Positions 26,489 to 35,890 are shown, counted from the first letter of the stretch. The stretch: 64,000 nucleotides of DNA from SZUA-318 sp964412015 (GCA_964412015.1 CAYPMO010000001.1:260980-324979); one strand, 5' to 3'. Numbers and translations: made by a program. The notes: a model not told the origin generated them from the letters alone.

Positions 26489-27514
26489 CTAGGAGCCGGA
26501 TAACGTCACCTCACGGTTGGTGGTCGCCGAACGGTACGCCGCGGCCATCAGGCGCATGAGGCCGACCTGCTCCTCCGGCAGCGCCCCCCGGGCGACTCCG
26601 GAAGCGACGCGCACGAAGTGGTCGAGCTGGCGCCGGTACGCGTTCGTGTAGGGGTTCTCGAACCCCTGCGGCCGCGGTTGGCGTGGCGTGACGTCCAGCG
26701 GTCTTCCTCCGAGCTGCTTGTAGATCTCGAGGGGCGGGAGGGAGCCCGAACCCTCGCTGCCCATCACGCGCGCGTAGTAGTGGTCGTGCTCCGCGAAGTA
26801 GCGGTTGCTCACCTCGAGCGTGACCGCCACGCCGTCCACGGTCTCCGCCAGGAGCACCGCCGAGTCCTCGACGTCGTAGTCCCTGGCCGACGTGACGCAC
26901 GCCACGCGCGTGACCTCCGGGTATCCGATCAACCAGAGGCACAGGTCGAGGGACGGCAGGCCCAGATCCATGAGCACCCCACCACCGGCCAGCTCCGCCT
27001 TCTGCCGCCACGTGGGTCGCATCAGGGGCACACGGCGCCTCAGCCAGATGCCCCGGACCGAGGAGACCCGCCCCATCTCCCCGCCGGCGATGTAGCTCCG
27101 GAGCGCCGACGCCTCGGGCCGGAACCGATGGGGAAGCCCGACGGTGAGCGTGGTGCCGGCCTTCCTGGCCGCCTCCAGCACGCGCCCCGCCCCCTCCGAC
27201 GTGAGCGCCAACGGCCGCTCCACGAACACGTGCTTGCCCGCCCTCAGCGCCACGATCGCCTGGTCCTCGTGCAGGTGGCTGGGCGTGCAGACCAACACCG
27301 CGTCCAGGTCGGCGCGGGTGAGCGCCTGGGCCGGCTCCGCTACCTCGGGAACGCCGAAGCGCTCCGCGACGGTTCCAGCCTTGTGCTCGTCCAGATCCGA
27401 TACCAACGCCACGTCCACGTCGGGGCGCTCCGTCAGGATCGGCAGGTGCATCACCTGGCTGATGGCCCCCGTGCCGACCACGGCCACCCGCGTCACGCCC
27501 TCCCGGGCGCTCAT
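26489..27514 (-). CDS. Gfo/Idh/MocA-fold protein with altered catalytic residues
   Basis: A 341-residue protein with the Rossmann N-terminus VAVVGTGAISQVMHLPIL and the C-terminal Gfo/Idh/MocA beta sheet. The usual EKP catalytic motif reads ERP (HVFVERPLAL, near 103), and the usual DxGxHxxD motif reads DLGLPSLD, with proline in place of the catalytic histidine. NAD(P) binding seems kept, but classic sugar dehydrogenase chemistry is doubtful. The ATG overlaps the outer-membrane protein gene by 4 bp. Substrate unknown. Confidence 0.85.
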   Translation of the reverse strand: MSAREGVTRVAVVGTGAISQVMHLPILTERPDVDVALVSDLDEHKAGTVAERFGVPEVAEPAQALTRADLDAVLVCTPSHLHEDQAIVALRAGKHVFVERPLALTSEGAGRVLEAARKAGTTLTVGLPHRFRPEASALRSYIAGGEMGRVSSVRGIWLRRRVPLMRPTWRQKAELAGGGVLMDLGLPSLDLCLWLIGYPEVTRVACVTSARDYDVEDSAVLLAETVDGVAVTLEVSNRYFAEHDHYYARVMGSEGSGSLPPLEIYKQLGGRPLDVTPRQPRPQGFENPYTNAYRRQLDHFVRVASGVARGALPEEQVGLMRLMAAAYRSATTNREVTLSGS

Positions 27515-28197
27515 CGTGCGCGCTCTTCTCCCGGGGCCGCCGCCCCGAACATGACCTGCCCGCCGATACGCACCTCCGGATAGCGCAGGTCGCTCATCAC
27601 CTCGTAGCGAGCCTCTCCGTACATCCGTAGCCACCGCGCCCAGGGATACTCGATTCCACCGTGCACGTTGAATCCCGCGGTGACCGAATCCAGCAGGTCC
27701 TCCACGAACGTGTCGTCCACCGCCGTGCCCGCGCCGTCCAGCATGTGGGCCGCGGCGCCCACCCCGGCGAACGTCAGCAGCCCATAGGGTACACGCCACA
27801 CGAACTGCGCGTCCACCCCGAACGCCACGTCCCGCCAATCGATCACGCCGAGGTCCACGGGAGGGGGCGACTCGTTGGTCTGGGACGAGATCAGGGAGGC
27901 GACCCGGTCCTCCAGCTCGTGGACCTCGCGCGCCTTCCACCTGGACTTCCAGTAGGTGAGGGACGGCACGACGCGCAGCCCCGGGCCGAGGTACCCCAGG
28001 TCCAGCCTCACACCCCAGCTCTCGGTCGCCTCCACCCGCGTGGGCCACAGATAACCCCACTCGGGGGCCAGACCCCGGAATCGCAAGTTCTCGTAGTCGT
28101 AGTCGGCAAGCTCCTGGCCCCGTACCGCCGGAGCCAGCACCGCCACCGCCACCACCCCACCCGCCAGCCCTCGCCATAGCCTGCTTCGCCTCGTCAT
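27511..28197 (-). CDS. Predicted outer-membrane beta-barrel protein
   Basis: A 228-residue secreted protein with a signal peptide (positive start MTRRSRLWR, hydrophobic core, likely cut after AVRGQ). The mature part shows alternating aromatic/polar strands (LDLGYLGPGLRVVPSLTYWKS, DAQFVWRVPYGLLTFAGVG, LRMYGEARYEV) and ends in a strand, typical of small barrels of the OmpA/OmpW-like shape. No specific family recognised. GGAGGTGAGG precedes the ATG, which overlaps the rimO stop by 4 bp. Confidence 0.75.
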   Translation of the reverse strand: MTRRSRLWRGLAGGVVAVAVLAPAVRGQELADYDYENLRFRGLAPEWGYLWPTRVEATESWGVRLDLGYLGPGLRVVPSLTYWKSRWKAREVHELEDRVASLISSQTNESPPPVDLGVIDWRDVAFGVDAQFVWRVPYGLLTFAGVGAAAHMLDGAGTAVDDTFVEDLLDSVTAGFNVHGGIEYPWARWLRMYGEARYEVMSDLRYPEVRIGGQVMFGAAAPGEERAR

Positions 28198-29654
28198 GTC
28201 CTCACCTCCGCCACCAGGTCGTAATCGAGCGCTTCCACGATCTCCACCTCGACGATCGCACCCGGCGCGGGGCTCGCCGGCCCCTTCAACCAGGTCACCC
28301 CGTCCACGTCGAGTGCCTGCGCCGTCGTCCGCGCCTGGGCGACATACCCGGGATCGTCGGTCGATCGCCGGTCCACGAGCGCGGTCGCGCGCCGGCCCAG
28401 CATCGCGAGGTTCCGATCGAACGAAATCCCCCGCTGGAGCTCCATCAGCTCCTCCAGCCGATCCCGCTTCACGTCCTCGTCGAGGTGCCCGTCCATCTCG
28501 GCGGCCCTCGTGCCTTCCTCCAGGGAATAGGCGAAGGCGCCGACCCGGTCGAATTCCACCTCCTCTAGGAGCTCGAGGAGCTGGCGGAAATCGTCGTCCG
28601 TCTCGCCCGGGAAGCCTACGATGACCGTCGTGCGGAGCGTGATGCCGGGGATCGCCTCGCGGAGCCACGCGACGCGATCGAGGATCGTCGCGCGCCGCTC
28701 CGGCCGGCGCATGAGCCGGAGAATGCGGTCCGATCCGTGCTGGATCGGCATGTCCAGATACGGAAGGATACGCGGCTCACGGGCCATGAGCTCGACGATC
28801 TCGCGCGTGATCCCGGACGGGTACATGTAGAAGAGCCGGTACCAGGGGACATCGGTCCCGTCCAGGAGCGCCCGGAGCAGGTCGGGGAGGAGGGGGGCCG
28901 TGTCTCCCCCACGGGCCCGTCTCCGGTCCCTCCCGTACCAGGTCGTGTCCTGCGAGACGATGTTGATCTCCTTCACGCCCTGCGCGGCCAGGCCGGCCGC
29001 CTCGCGCACGAGGTCCGCCACGGGCGCCGACCGATGAAGGCCGCGCATGAGCGGAATCGCGCAGAACGCGCAGGTGTGGTCGCACCCCTCGCTGATCTTG
29101 AGATACGACGTGTGGGGCGTCTCGCTCGAGATGATCCGGAGGGGCCGTTCCATCGGGGGAACGTATTCGGAGGGGTCGGGCAGCAGCCCCCGTCTCTGCA
29201 GCTCGGGAACCAGCCCTTCGAGCTCGGTGAGGCCGAGGAAGAGGTCCACCTCGGGGATCTCCGCCTTCAGCTCCGCGCCGTAGCGCTGGACCATGCATCC
29301 CACCGCCACCACCGCCTTGAGCTCTCCCCGCTCCTTGAGTCGGCACGCCTCCAGGATCGTCTCGATGGACTCTTCCTTCGCGGCCTGGATGAACCCGCAG
29401 GTGTTGACGATCACGACGTCCGCGCCGGCCACCTCCGAGGAGACCTGGGCGCCGTGGCCCACGAGCGTCGCCATCACGCGCTCGGAGTCCACCGTGTTCT
29501 TGTCGCACCCCAACGTGACCAGCGCGATGCGCGGCCCGTGACGGGGTCCCGTCGGCTCGATGTGGAGGTGGATCGGGGCGACGTCCGGGCTCACACCCTC
29601 GCGTACCGGCTCCGGCGACAGCGGAAAGACGGGGAGATCGCGAACGCGCGCCAT
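28194..29654 (-). CDS. rimO: Ribosomal protein S12 methylthiotransferase
   Basis: Radical-SAM enzyme that methylthiolates aspartate 89 of ribosomal protein S12. The 486 residues have the N-terminal UPF0004 domain (LGCDKNTVDSE, NTCGFI, and VGCMVQRY provide the auxiliary cluster cysteines), the SAM cluster CDHTCAFC near 195-202 and a C-terminal TRAM domain. An N-terminal extension of about 40 residues precedes the core. The ATG shares one base with the lolA stop (TGATG). Confidence 0.95.
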   Translation of the reverse strand: MARVRDLPVFPLSPEPVREGVSPDVAPIHLHIEPTGPRHGPRIALVTLGCDKNTVDSERVMATLVGHGAQVSSEVAGADVVIVNTCGFIQAAKEESIETILEACRLKERGELKAVVAVGCMVQRYGAELKAEIPEVDLFLGLTELEGLVPELQRRGLLPDPSEYVPPMERPLRIISSETPHTSYLKISEGCDHTCAFCAIPLMRGLHRSAPVADLVREAAGLAAQGVKEINIVSQDTTWYGRDRRRARGGDTAPLLPDLLRALLDGTDVPWYRLFYMYPSGITREIVELMAREPRILPYLDMPIQHGSDRILRLMRRPERRATILDRVAWLREAIPGITLRTTVIVGFPGETDDDFRQLLELLEEVEFDRVGAFAYSLEEGTRAAEMDGHLDEDVKRDRLEELMELQRGISFDRNLAMLGRRATALVDRRSTDDPGYVAQARTTAQALDVDGVTWLKGPASPAPGAIVEVEIVEALDYDLVAEVRT

Positions 29655-30331
29655 CAGCCGCCGATCACCTGGGTCCCCGGCGGCGGCGTGAACGTGAACC
29701 AGCCCTCCGGCGCCGTCGCGCCGAGCTCGACGCGCGTCAGCGTGACCGTACGGACCGACCCGTTCTCCTCCTCGATCCTCACCTGTCGGAGCGTGGACTC
29801 GGCCGCGTCGATCCAGACGACGGCCGACCGGTACGACGACGCCTGCCTGGGCACGAGCCGGATCCGCCAGAGGTCGCGCCCGCCGATCTCCTCGAGCCCC
29901 TCGCGCGTGGCAGTGTACTTCTCGGCCGGACGTTCCAGGAACTCGCGGTGCAGGTCGAACCCTCCCGGCGAGGACGCCACCGGGAAGCGCAGGACCTGTT
30001 TGGGGTCCATGCTCGCGTAGTAGACCCAGACCCAGGTCCCGTCCACGACCACGGCGTCCCCGGCGGGCTCGGTGAACCGCATGGCGAACCGGTCCGGGCG
30101 CTCCTGGCACAAGCGGCCGCGGCCGCTGTGCTCCTCGCCGAGCAGCGGAACCGACAGATGCTGCGTGAAGTCCGCGCAGAGCGAGGCGGCCCGGGCGTAG
30201 CGCCCCGAGGCGCGCTCCAGGATGGACACCGCGTCGGCCTGCTGGGCCGCGACGGCCCCTCCGAGCGCCGACAGCCAGACGACGAGCCCGGTCACGGGAC
30301 CCGCGCACCCCCGGAGCCGATCCCGACTCAC
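29654..30331 (-). CDS. lolA: Outer-membrane lipoprotein carrier LolA
   Basis: Periplasmic chaperone that ferries lipoproteins to the outer membrane. The 225-residue precursor starts at GTG with a signal peptide (TGLVVWLSALGGAVA) ending before AQQADAVS. The LolA fold is supported by ASLCADFTQHLSVP, GRGRLCQERPDRFAMRF and DGTWVWVYYASMDPKQV. No LolB was seen nearby. The GTG overlaps the ftsK stop by 4 bp; ftsK-lolA adjacency is common. Confidence 0.92.
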   Translation of the reverse strand: MSRDRLRGCAGPVTGLVVWLSALGGAVAAQQADAVSILERASGRYARAASLCADFTQHLSVPLLGEEHSGRGRLCQERPDRFAMRFTEPAGDAVVVDGTWVWVYYASMDPKQVLRFPVASSPGGFDLHREFLERPAEKYTATREGLEEIGGRDLWRIRLVPRQASSYRSAVVWIDAAESTLRQVRIEEENGSVRTVTLTRVELGATAPEGWFTFTPPPGTQVIGG

Positions 30332-32673
30332 AGGTTCCCTCCCGCCATGAACGCGTCCAGCTCGTCGAGCGTCATGAGCACCTCGCGGCCCTTGGCGCCC
30401 TCCGACGGGCCGAGGACCCCCGCATCCTGGAGCTGATCCACGATACGCGCCGCGCGCCCGTATCCGATGCTCAGGCGGCGCTGCAGGAGGGAGGTCGAGC
30501 CTCCGCCGTTCTGGATGCACACCTCCGCCGCGGCCCGGAACAGCTCGTCCCAGTCCCCGGCGATCGCCTCGACCGCTCCGGCGGCCTCGACCAACTCGCG
30601 GCTCCGCACCTCCTCCAGGATGTCCGGCTCCGTGACGGACGGCGCCACGACCGGCTTGCCGGCCGCCTCGTGGCGCTCCTCGAGCTCACGGTACCAGGCC
30701 ATGAGCTTCTCGGTGTCGTCGGTCGGGAGATACGCGCCCTGGATGCGGACCGGCTCGCTCTGGGCGGGCGGCAGGAACAGCATGTCCCCATTGCCCAGCA
30801 GGGCGTCCGCCCCGTTCTGGTCCAGGATCGTGCGGGAGTCGGTCTTCGACGCGACGCGGAACGCGATCCGCGTCGGGAAGTTCGCCTTGATGAGCCCCGT
30901 GATGACGTTCACGGACGGACGCTGGGTGGCCACGATGAGATGGATCCCGATGGCCCGCGCCTTCTGGGCGAGCTGGGTGAGGGGCTTCTCGACCTCGCTC
31001 TGGACGGTCATCATCAGGTCGGCCAGCTCGTCCACGACCACCACGATGTAGGGCATCGGCCCCTCGGCGTAGATCCGGCGGTCCTCGTCCCCTTCGGGGC
31101 CCGCCGGCTCCAACCCCCTCATCGGCGCCCCCTCCTTCGCCTTCCGGTTGAACTCCTGGATCGACCGGACGTGGTTCGCCCTCAGGAGGAGGTAGCGCCG
31201 CTCCATCTCGAAGACGGCCCACTTCAAGACGCCCGCGGCGTCGTGGGGATCGGTGACGACCGGGTGGCGCAGGTGCGGGAGCCGGGCGTAGACCGACAGC
31301 TCGACCATCTTCGGGTCGATCATGAGGAAGCGGAGCGTCTCGGGCGTGTGCTTGTACACGAGGCTCGTGACCATGGTGTTGACGCACACCGACTTCCCCG
31401 AGCCCGTCGCGCCGGCGATGAGCACGTGAGGCATCTTCGACAGATTGGCCACGTACGGGCGTCCGTTCAGGTCCTTGCCGAGCGCGAGCGGCAGCTCGCC
31501 CTTCGCGCTCTGGAACGTCGGCGCCTCGAGGATCTCCCGGAGGTTCACGATCTCCGCGGTGGGATTCGGGATCTCCACCCCGACCGCTCCCTTGCCGGGG
31601 ATCGGCGCGACGATCCGCACGCTCTGGGCCTTCATCGCCAGCGCCAGGTCCGCGTCGAGGTTGGCGATGCGATTCACCTTCACGCCCGACGCCGGGATGA
31701 TCTCGAACTGCGTGACCACGGGTCCCGTGGTGCGGCCTCCGAGCTCGCACTGGACGTTGAAGGTCCTCAGCTTCTCCACGAGGATCCGCCCCAGCTCGTC
31801 GAGTTGGCGCTCCATGCCGGCCCGGTCCCGCTCCTCCGGTGGGGCCAGGATGTCCATCGGGGGCATCACCGTATCGGCCCCGCGCCCGGCGGCCATCTCC
31901 ACCCCCTCGCCGAACGTCGGTTTCGCCCGGTCTCGCTCCTTCCGGACCCGAGGGGCTCGCGCCTTCTCCCCCGGAGGCGCCGGGAGCAGCTCGGGCTCGG
32001 GCTCCGGGAAGGACTCCTCTTCCACCCGCTCGACGAGCGGCGTTTCGTCCTCCGGCTCCGGCCGTGCCGCGGCCGCCTCCGCCGCGGCCCGACGAGCCGC
32101 CTCCGCACGGGCGTCGCTCAGGGCCCGACCCTTCGTGACGAGCGCCCGGGCGGACCGTCCGGCGAGGCCCCCTCCCGCCCTGACGCCGCGGGCCATCGTG
32201 CGGAGCGGGTTCCAGCCCAGCGTGCCCACCGAGAGGACCACCAGCGCCGCGACGCAGATCAGGATCGCGCCGAGCCATCCGACGAGATCGTGCAAGGGAC
32301 CGCCCAGGCTGGCACCCAGCCAGCCGGCGCTGTCCGGACGCGCCGTGACCACCCAAACGAGTGCCGGCACGAGCACGAGAAGCCCCGCGTCGAGGACCGC
32401 GAGCCGCACCGCTCGATCGAGCCGCATCCAATGGCCGGAGCGGAGCCCGGCGATCACGAGGAGGAGCGGGGCGAGAAACGCGGACCCACCCAGCAGGGAG
32501 ACCAACCAGGACTTCAGGGCTCCCCCGATCACGCCCACGGGATTGCCGGAGGGGAACCACGCCGCGCCACGCTCCCCGAAGAGCGAGACCGGCACGAGGG
32601 ACGCAAGCGTGAAAACGGCCAGCGCCAGAAGCCCGACCGCCAGGATCTCCCTCTGCTGCTCGCGGCTCATCAT
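30328..32673 (-). CDS. ftsK: DNA translocase FtsK
   Basis: Septal DNA pump for chromosome segregation and dimer resolution. The 781-residue protein has about four N-terminal membrane helices (10-160), an acidic/Ala-Pro-rich linker (about 165-275), the RecA-like motor with Walker A GATGSGKS near 425 and Walker B (VVVVDELADLMM), and the C-terminal gamma winged helix (QNGGGSTSLLQRRLSIGYGRA) that reads KOPS sites. The linker is short, closer to SpoIIIE than to E. coli FtsK. Start ATG directly follows the upstream stop. Confidence 0.97.
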   Translation of the reverse strand: MMSREQQREILAVGLLALAVFTLASLVPVSLFGERGAAWFPSGNPVGVIGGALKSWLVSLLGGSAFLAPLLLVIAGLRSGHWMRLDRAVRLAVLDAGLLVLVPALVWVVTARPDSAGWLGASLGGPLHDLVGWLGAILICVAALVVLSVGTLGWNPLRTMARGVRAGGGLAGRSARALVTKGRALSDARAEAARRAAAEAAAARPEPEDETPLVERVEEESFPEPEPELLPAPPGEKARAPRVRKERDRAKPTFGEGVEMAAGRGADTVMPPMDILAPPEERDRAGMERQLDELGRILVEKLRTFNVQCELGGRTTGPVVTQFEIIPASGVKVNRIANLDADLALAMKAQSVRIVAPIPGKGAVGVEIPNPTAEIVNLREILEAPTFQSAKGELPLALGKDLNGRPYVANLSKMPHVLIAGATGSGKSVCVNTMVTSLVYKHTPETLRFLMIDPKMVELSVYARLPHLRHPVVTDPHDAAGVLKWAVFEMERRYLLLRANHVRSIQEFNRKAKEGAPMRGLEPAGPEGDEDRRIYAEGPMPYIVVVVDELADLMMTVQSEVEKPLTQLAQKARAIGIHLIVATQRPSVNVITGLIKANFPTRIAFRVASKTDSRTILDQNGADALLGNGDMLFLPPAQSEPVRIQGAYLPTDDTEKLMAWYRELEERHEAAGKPVVAPSVTEPDILEEVRSRELVEAAGAVEAIAGDWDELFRAAAEVCIQNGGGSTSLLQRRLSIGYGRAARIVDQLQDAGVLGPSEGAKGREVLMTLDELDAFMAGGNL

Positions 32674-33381
32674 TCAGCCTCCCGCGACAAGAGCCTGGTC
32701 CCGAAGCTGGGGCACGACGACGTGCCGGTCCACCTGGCCGCAGATGTCCAGGTCGTCCGCGAGGCCGTGCGAGAGCAGGGCCCGACCCCCCTCCGTGCCC
32801 GCGAGGAACCGCGGGCCGGGCTTCGCTCCGCCCGCCAGCCTCCAGGCGGCGCGCGCGGCGTCGTTCAGCTCGCGGTTCGCTCCGATCCGGCGCAGGATGT
32901 GCCCGGCGCACATCGCGTCGTCCAGGGCGAAGCCCCCGTCCCGGCCCGCGCACACCACGACCACGTGCGGATCGGCGCGCACCGCGTCGGCCACCGCGCT
33001 CAGGTTCACGAACGCGCCCACGAGCACGCGCGGGAGCTCCCGCACGGCCAGCAGGGCGGCCGTCCCGTTCGTCGTGCTCAGGACGATGCGCTTGCCTCCG
33101 ACCACGGCGGGCGAGAACTCGGCGGGGGAGTTCCCCAGGTGGAACCCCTCGACCTTGAGGGTCCCGCGCTCGCCGCAGAGCAGCGTGTCCTCCCGCCCCA
33201 GCGACGCGGCGAGCTTCACCGCCTCCTCGGTCGAGGAAGTCGGATAGATGGCGCGGGCACCGTTGGCCAGCGCTTCGACGATCGTGGTCGTCGCGCGGAT
33301 CACGTCCACGACGACGACCGTGGCTCCCGCGACGCGAACGGGATCCATCTCGACCGGCGTCATGAAGACCTCTGCCTTCAC
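32674..33381 (-). CDS. ComB-family 2-phosphosulfolactate phosphatase-like protein
   Basis: A 235-residue protein with ComB hallmarks: VVVDVIRATTTIVEAL (about 24-39), LLCGERGTLKVEGFHLGNSPAE and LSTTNGTAALLA. ComB removes phosphate from 2-phosphosulfolactate in coenzyme M and sulfolactate metabolism. Neither ComA nor other sulfonate genes are in this window, so the real substrate may differ. The GTG start overlaps the accC stop by 4 bp and its stop is adjacent to ftsK. Confidence 0.88.
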   Translation of the reverse strand: MKAEVFMTPVEMDPVRVAGATVVVVDVIRATTTIVEALANGARAIYPTSSTEEAVKLAASLGREDTLLCGERGTLKVEGFHLGNSPAEFSPAVVGGKRIVLSTTNGTAALLAVRELPRVLVGAFVNLSAVADAVRADPHVVVVCAGRDGGFALDDAMCAGHILRRIGANRELNDAARAAWRLAGGAKPGPRFLAGTEGGRALLSHGLADDLDICGQVDRHVVVPQLRDQALVAGG

Positions 33382-34742
33382 TCCGCCTCCTTCTCCTCCG
33401 CCATCATCCGGGCGACGAATCCGGTGTCCACGTCGCCCTCCACGAAACAGGGGTCGTCGACGATCCTGCGGAGGAACGGAATCGTCGTAGGGACCCCTTC
33501 GATGATGAACTGTTCGAGGACGTGCCGGGCCCGCACGATCGCCTCGCGACGCGTGGGGCCGGCGACGATGAGCTTGGCCAGGAGCGAGTCGTAGTTCGGC
33601 GGCACCCGATACCCCGTGTACACGTGGGTGTCGAGCCGGACACCCGGACCTCCCGGTGGATGGAACGTGCTGATCGTCCCCGGCCCCGGCGCGAAGTCGC
33701 GCTCCGGGTCTTCCGCGTTGATGCGGAACTCGATCGCGTGGCCGCGGTGCTTCACGTCCTCACCGTTGAGCGGGAAACTCAGCTCCTCGCCCGCCGCGAC
33801 GCGGATCTGCTCCTTCACCAGATCGAGGCCCGTCGTCACCTCGGTGACCGGGTGCTCGACCTGGATCCGCGTGTTCATCTCCATAAAATAGAACGACCGG
33901 TCTTCGTCGAGCAGGAACTCGATGGTCCCCGCACCGACGTAGTCGATCGCCTTCGCGGCCTTCACGGCCGCGGCACCCATCTCGGCGCGCAGCTCCGGCG
34001 TGAGCGCCGGCGACGGCGCTTCCTCCACCAGCTTCTGGTGGCGGCGCTGGACCGAGCAGTCGCGCTCGCCCAGGTGCACCAGGTTCCCGTGATGGTCCCC
34101 GAAGACCTGGAACTCGACGTGCCGCGGCCGGAGGATGCAGCGCTCTAGGTAGACGCCGGGGTCGCCGAAGGCGGCCTTCGCCTCGGTCTGGGCGGCCGTA
34201 AGGAGCTTCGGGAACGACTCGGCGTCCGGAGCGACCCGCATCCCTTTCCCGCCCCCGCCGGCCGACGCCTTGATCATGATCGGGAACCCGATGGCGGCGG
34301 CCACCCGCTCGGCATCCTCGAAGCTCTCGACGACCCCCTCCGAGCCCGGCACCGTGGGAACGCCGCACGCCATCATCGTGGTCCTCGCGTTGGCCTTGTC
34401 CCCCATCGCGCGGATCTGGTCCGACGCGGGTCCGATGAAGACGATGTCCGAGCGCGCGCAGATCTCGCTGAACTCGGCATTCTCGGCGAGGAACCCGTAT
34501 CCGGGGTGGATGGCCTCGGCCCCGGTGACCTCCGCGGCCGCGATGATGCGCGGAATGTTCAGGTAGCTCTCCGACGCCGGAGCTTTTCCGATGCACACGT
34601 CCTCGTCGGCGAAGCGCACGTGGAGGGATTCCCGGTCGGTCTCGGAGTATACCGCCACGGTCTTGATGCCGAGCTCATGGCACGCTCGGATGATCCGCAG
34701 GGCGATCTCGCCCCGATTGGCGATCAGGACCTTCTTGAACAA
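33378..34742 (-). CDS. accC: Biotin carboxylase subunit of acetyl-CoA carboxylase
   Basis: Carboxylates biotin on AccB with ATP and bicarbonate, the first half-reaction of fatty-acid synthesis. The 454 residues show LIANRGEIALRIIRA, the ATP-grasp glycine loop KASAGGGGKGMRV (about 159-171), FMEMNTRIQVEHPVTE and GHAIEFRINAEDP. The start codon is TTG, supported by GGAG 8 nt upstream. The 119-bp spacer after accB includes a perfect hairpin. Confidence 0.97.
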   Translation of the reverse strand: MFKKVLIANRGEIALRIIRACHELGIKTVAVYSETDRESLHVRFADEDVCIGKAPASESYLNIPRIIAAAEVTGAEAIHPGYGFLAENAEFSEICARSDIVFIGPASDQIRAMGDKANARTTMMACGVPTVPGSEGVVESFEDAERVAAAIGFPIMIKASAGGGGKGMRVAPDAESFPKLLTAAQTEAKAAFGDPGVYLERCILRPRHVEFQVFGDHHGNLVHLGERDCSVQRRHQKLVEEAPSPALTPELRAEMGAAAVKAAKAIDYVGAGTIEFLLDEDRSFYFMEMNTRIQVEHPVTEVTTGLDLVKEQIRVAAGEELSFPLNGEDVKHRGHAIEFRINAEDPERDFAPGPGTISTFHPPGGPGVRLDTHVYTGYRVPPNYDSLLAKLIVAGPTRREAIVRARHVLEQFIIEGVPTTIPFLRRIVDDPCFVEGDVDTGFVARMMAEEKEAE

Positions 34743-34801
34743 AGCTCGTTCTCCATCGTCGGAGCGCGCCCGCGGCTCATGGGGACGTGGGCGCGCCTAC
34801 G

Positions 34802-34821
34802 GCCTCCGCTCGTGCGGAGGC
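34802..34821 (-). other. Hairpin in the accB-accC spacer
   Basis: Minus-strand stem GCCTCCGC / GCGGAGGC (8 bp, perfect) with loop ACGA. There is no T-run, and accC begins about 60 nt later. It could set the ratio of AccB to AccC. Confidence 0.45.
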
Positions 34822-34861
34822 GACCCGGCCGAACCGTTGCGCGCGCGCCCGGTGGACCTCC

Positions 34862-35317
34862 CTACGAGGGATCCACCCGGAAGAGCACCTGCCCGTACTC
34901 GACGGGCTGAGCGTTCTCCACCAGGACCTCGACGATGGTTCCCTCGACCTCACTCTCGAGCTCGTTCATGAGCTTCATCGCCTCGATGATGCACAGGGTG
35001 TCCCCCTTCGAGACCCGCATGCCTTTTTCCACGTAGGGAGGGGCGTCCGGCGCCGGGGCCCGGTAGAACGTACCCACCATCGGCGACGTGACGTCGATCA
35101 GGTTCGACCCCGACGGCGCGGCCGCACCCTCGCTCGCCCCGGGAACCGCCGGCGCGGATGCCGCCGCAGGCAAGGCCGACGCCATCGGAAGCATCGGAGG
35201 CGGTGGCGCGCTCTTGGATAGGCGCACCCTGGTGCCGCCGCGCTCGATCTCGATGGAGTCGAGGCTGCTCTGGTCGATCGCCTTGATGAGGCGCTCGAGG
35301 AACTCGAGGTCGATCAT
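34862..35317 (-). CDS. accB: Biotin carboxyl carrier protein of acetyl-CoA carboxylase
   Basis: Carries the biotin for AccC. The 151 residues comprise an N-terminal helix (IDLEFLERLIKAIDQSSLDS), a Pro/Ala-rich linker (about 36-72) and the biotinyl domain (75-151) with the biotinylated lysine in EAMKLMNE. It follows efp by 4 bp, a widespread efp-accB-accC order. Confidence 0.97.
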   Translation of the reverse strand: MIDLEFLERLIKAIDQSSLDSIEIERGGTRVRLSKSAPPPPMLPMASALPAAASAPAVPGASEGAAAPSGSNLIDVTSPMVGTFYRAPAPDAPPYVEKGMRVSKGDTLCIIEAMKLMNELESEVEGTIVEVLVENAQPVEYGQVLFRVDPS

Positions 35318-35321
35318 GCGG

Positions 35322-35882
35322 TCACACCCTCGTGATGTACTTGTCCTCGCGGCGATCCACGCGAATGACCTGCCCTTCCTCGAGGAAGAGGGGAACCTGG
35401 ATGATGGCGCCGGTCTCGAGTGTGGCGGGTTTGGTCCCGCCCGCCGACGTGTCGCCCCTCACGCCGGGCTTCGTCTCCACGATGGCCAGCTCGACGAAGT
35501 AGGGAAGCTCCACGCTGATGACCCTGTCGTCGTGCACCAGGCCCTCGCATTCCATGTTCTCCTTCAGATACTTGAGCTGATCGTCGCCGATGACGTCGTG
35601 CGCGAGAGGGATCAGCTCGTAGGTCTGGGCGTCCATGAAGTAGAACAGATCCCCGTCGCCGTACGAATAGGTCACCGGACGCCGCTCGAGGCGTACGTCG
35701 GTGACCTTCTCGCCCGAGCGGAACGTCCGCTCGACGACCGCCCCGGTGAGCACGTTCTTCAGCTTCGTGCGCACGAACGCGCCGCCCTTCCCAGGCTTCA
35801 CATGCTGGAAGTAGACGATCGTCCACAGGCCGGTGTCGGTCTGCAGCACCATCCCGTTGCGGAAGTCCGCCGTGTTCGCCAT
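35322..35882 (-). CDS. efp: Translation elongation factor P
   Basis: Relieves ribosome stalling at polyproline. The 186 residues show the three-domain layout; the tip loop reads VKPGKGGAF with lysine at the position modified in many species (K32 in this model). Domain III ends with GAIIQVPLFLEEGQVIRVD. No EpmA or EpmB is nearby, so the modification state is unknown. Proline-rich proteins here (AccB linker, TolA, Pal) would be candidate clients. Confidence 0.96.
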   Translation of the reverse strand: MANTADFRNGMVLQTDTGLWTIVYFQHVKPGKGGAFVRTKLKNVLTGAVVERTFRSGEKVTDVRLERRPVTYSYGDGDLFYFMDAQTYELIPLAHDVIGDDQLKYLKENMECEGLVHDDRVISVELPYFVELAIVETKPGVRGDTSAGGTKPATLETGAIIQVPLFLEEGQVIRVDRREDKYITRV

Positions 35883-35890
35883 GCAGCCCT

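Noticed and set aside
30670..33594. Long plus-strand open frame (974 codons) opposite ftsK and comB-like genes
   Set aside because: It is antisense to two clear genes, has no recognisable domain, and its composition (Arg, His, Pro, Gly-rich) is typical of GC-rich shadow frames.
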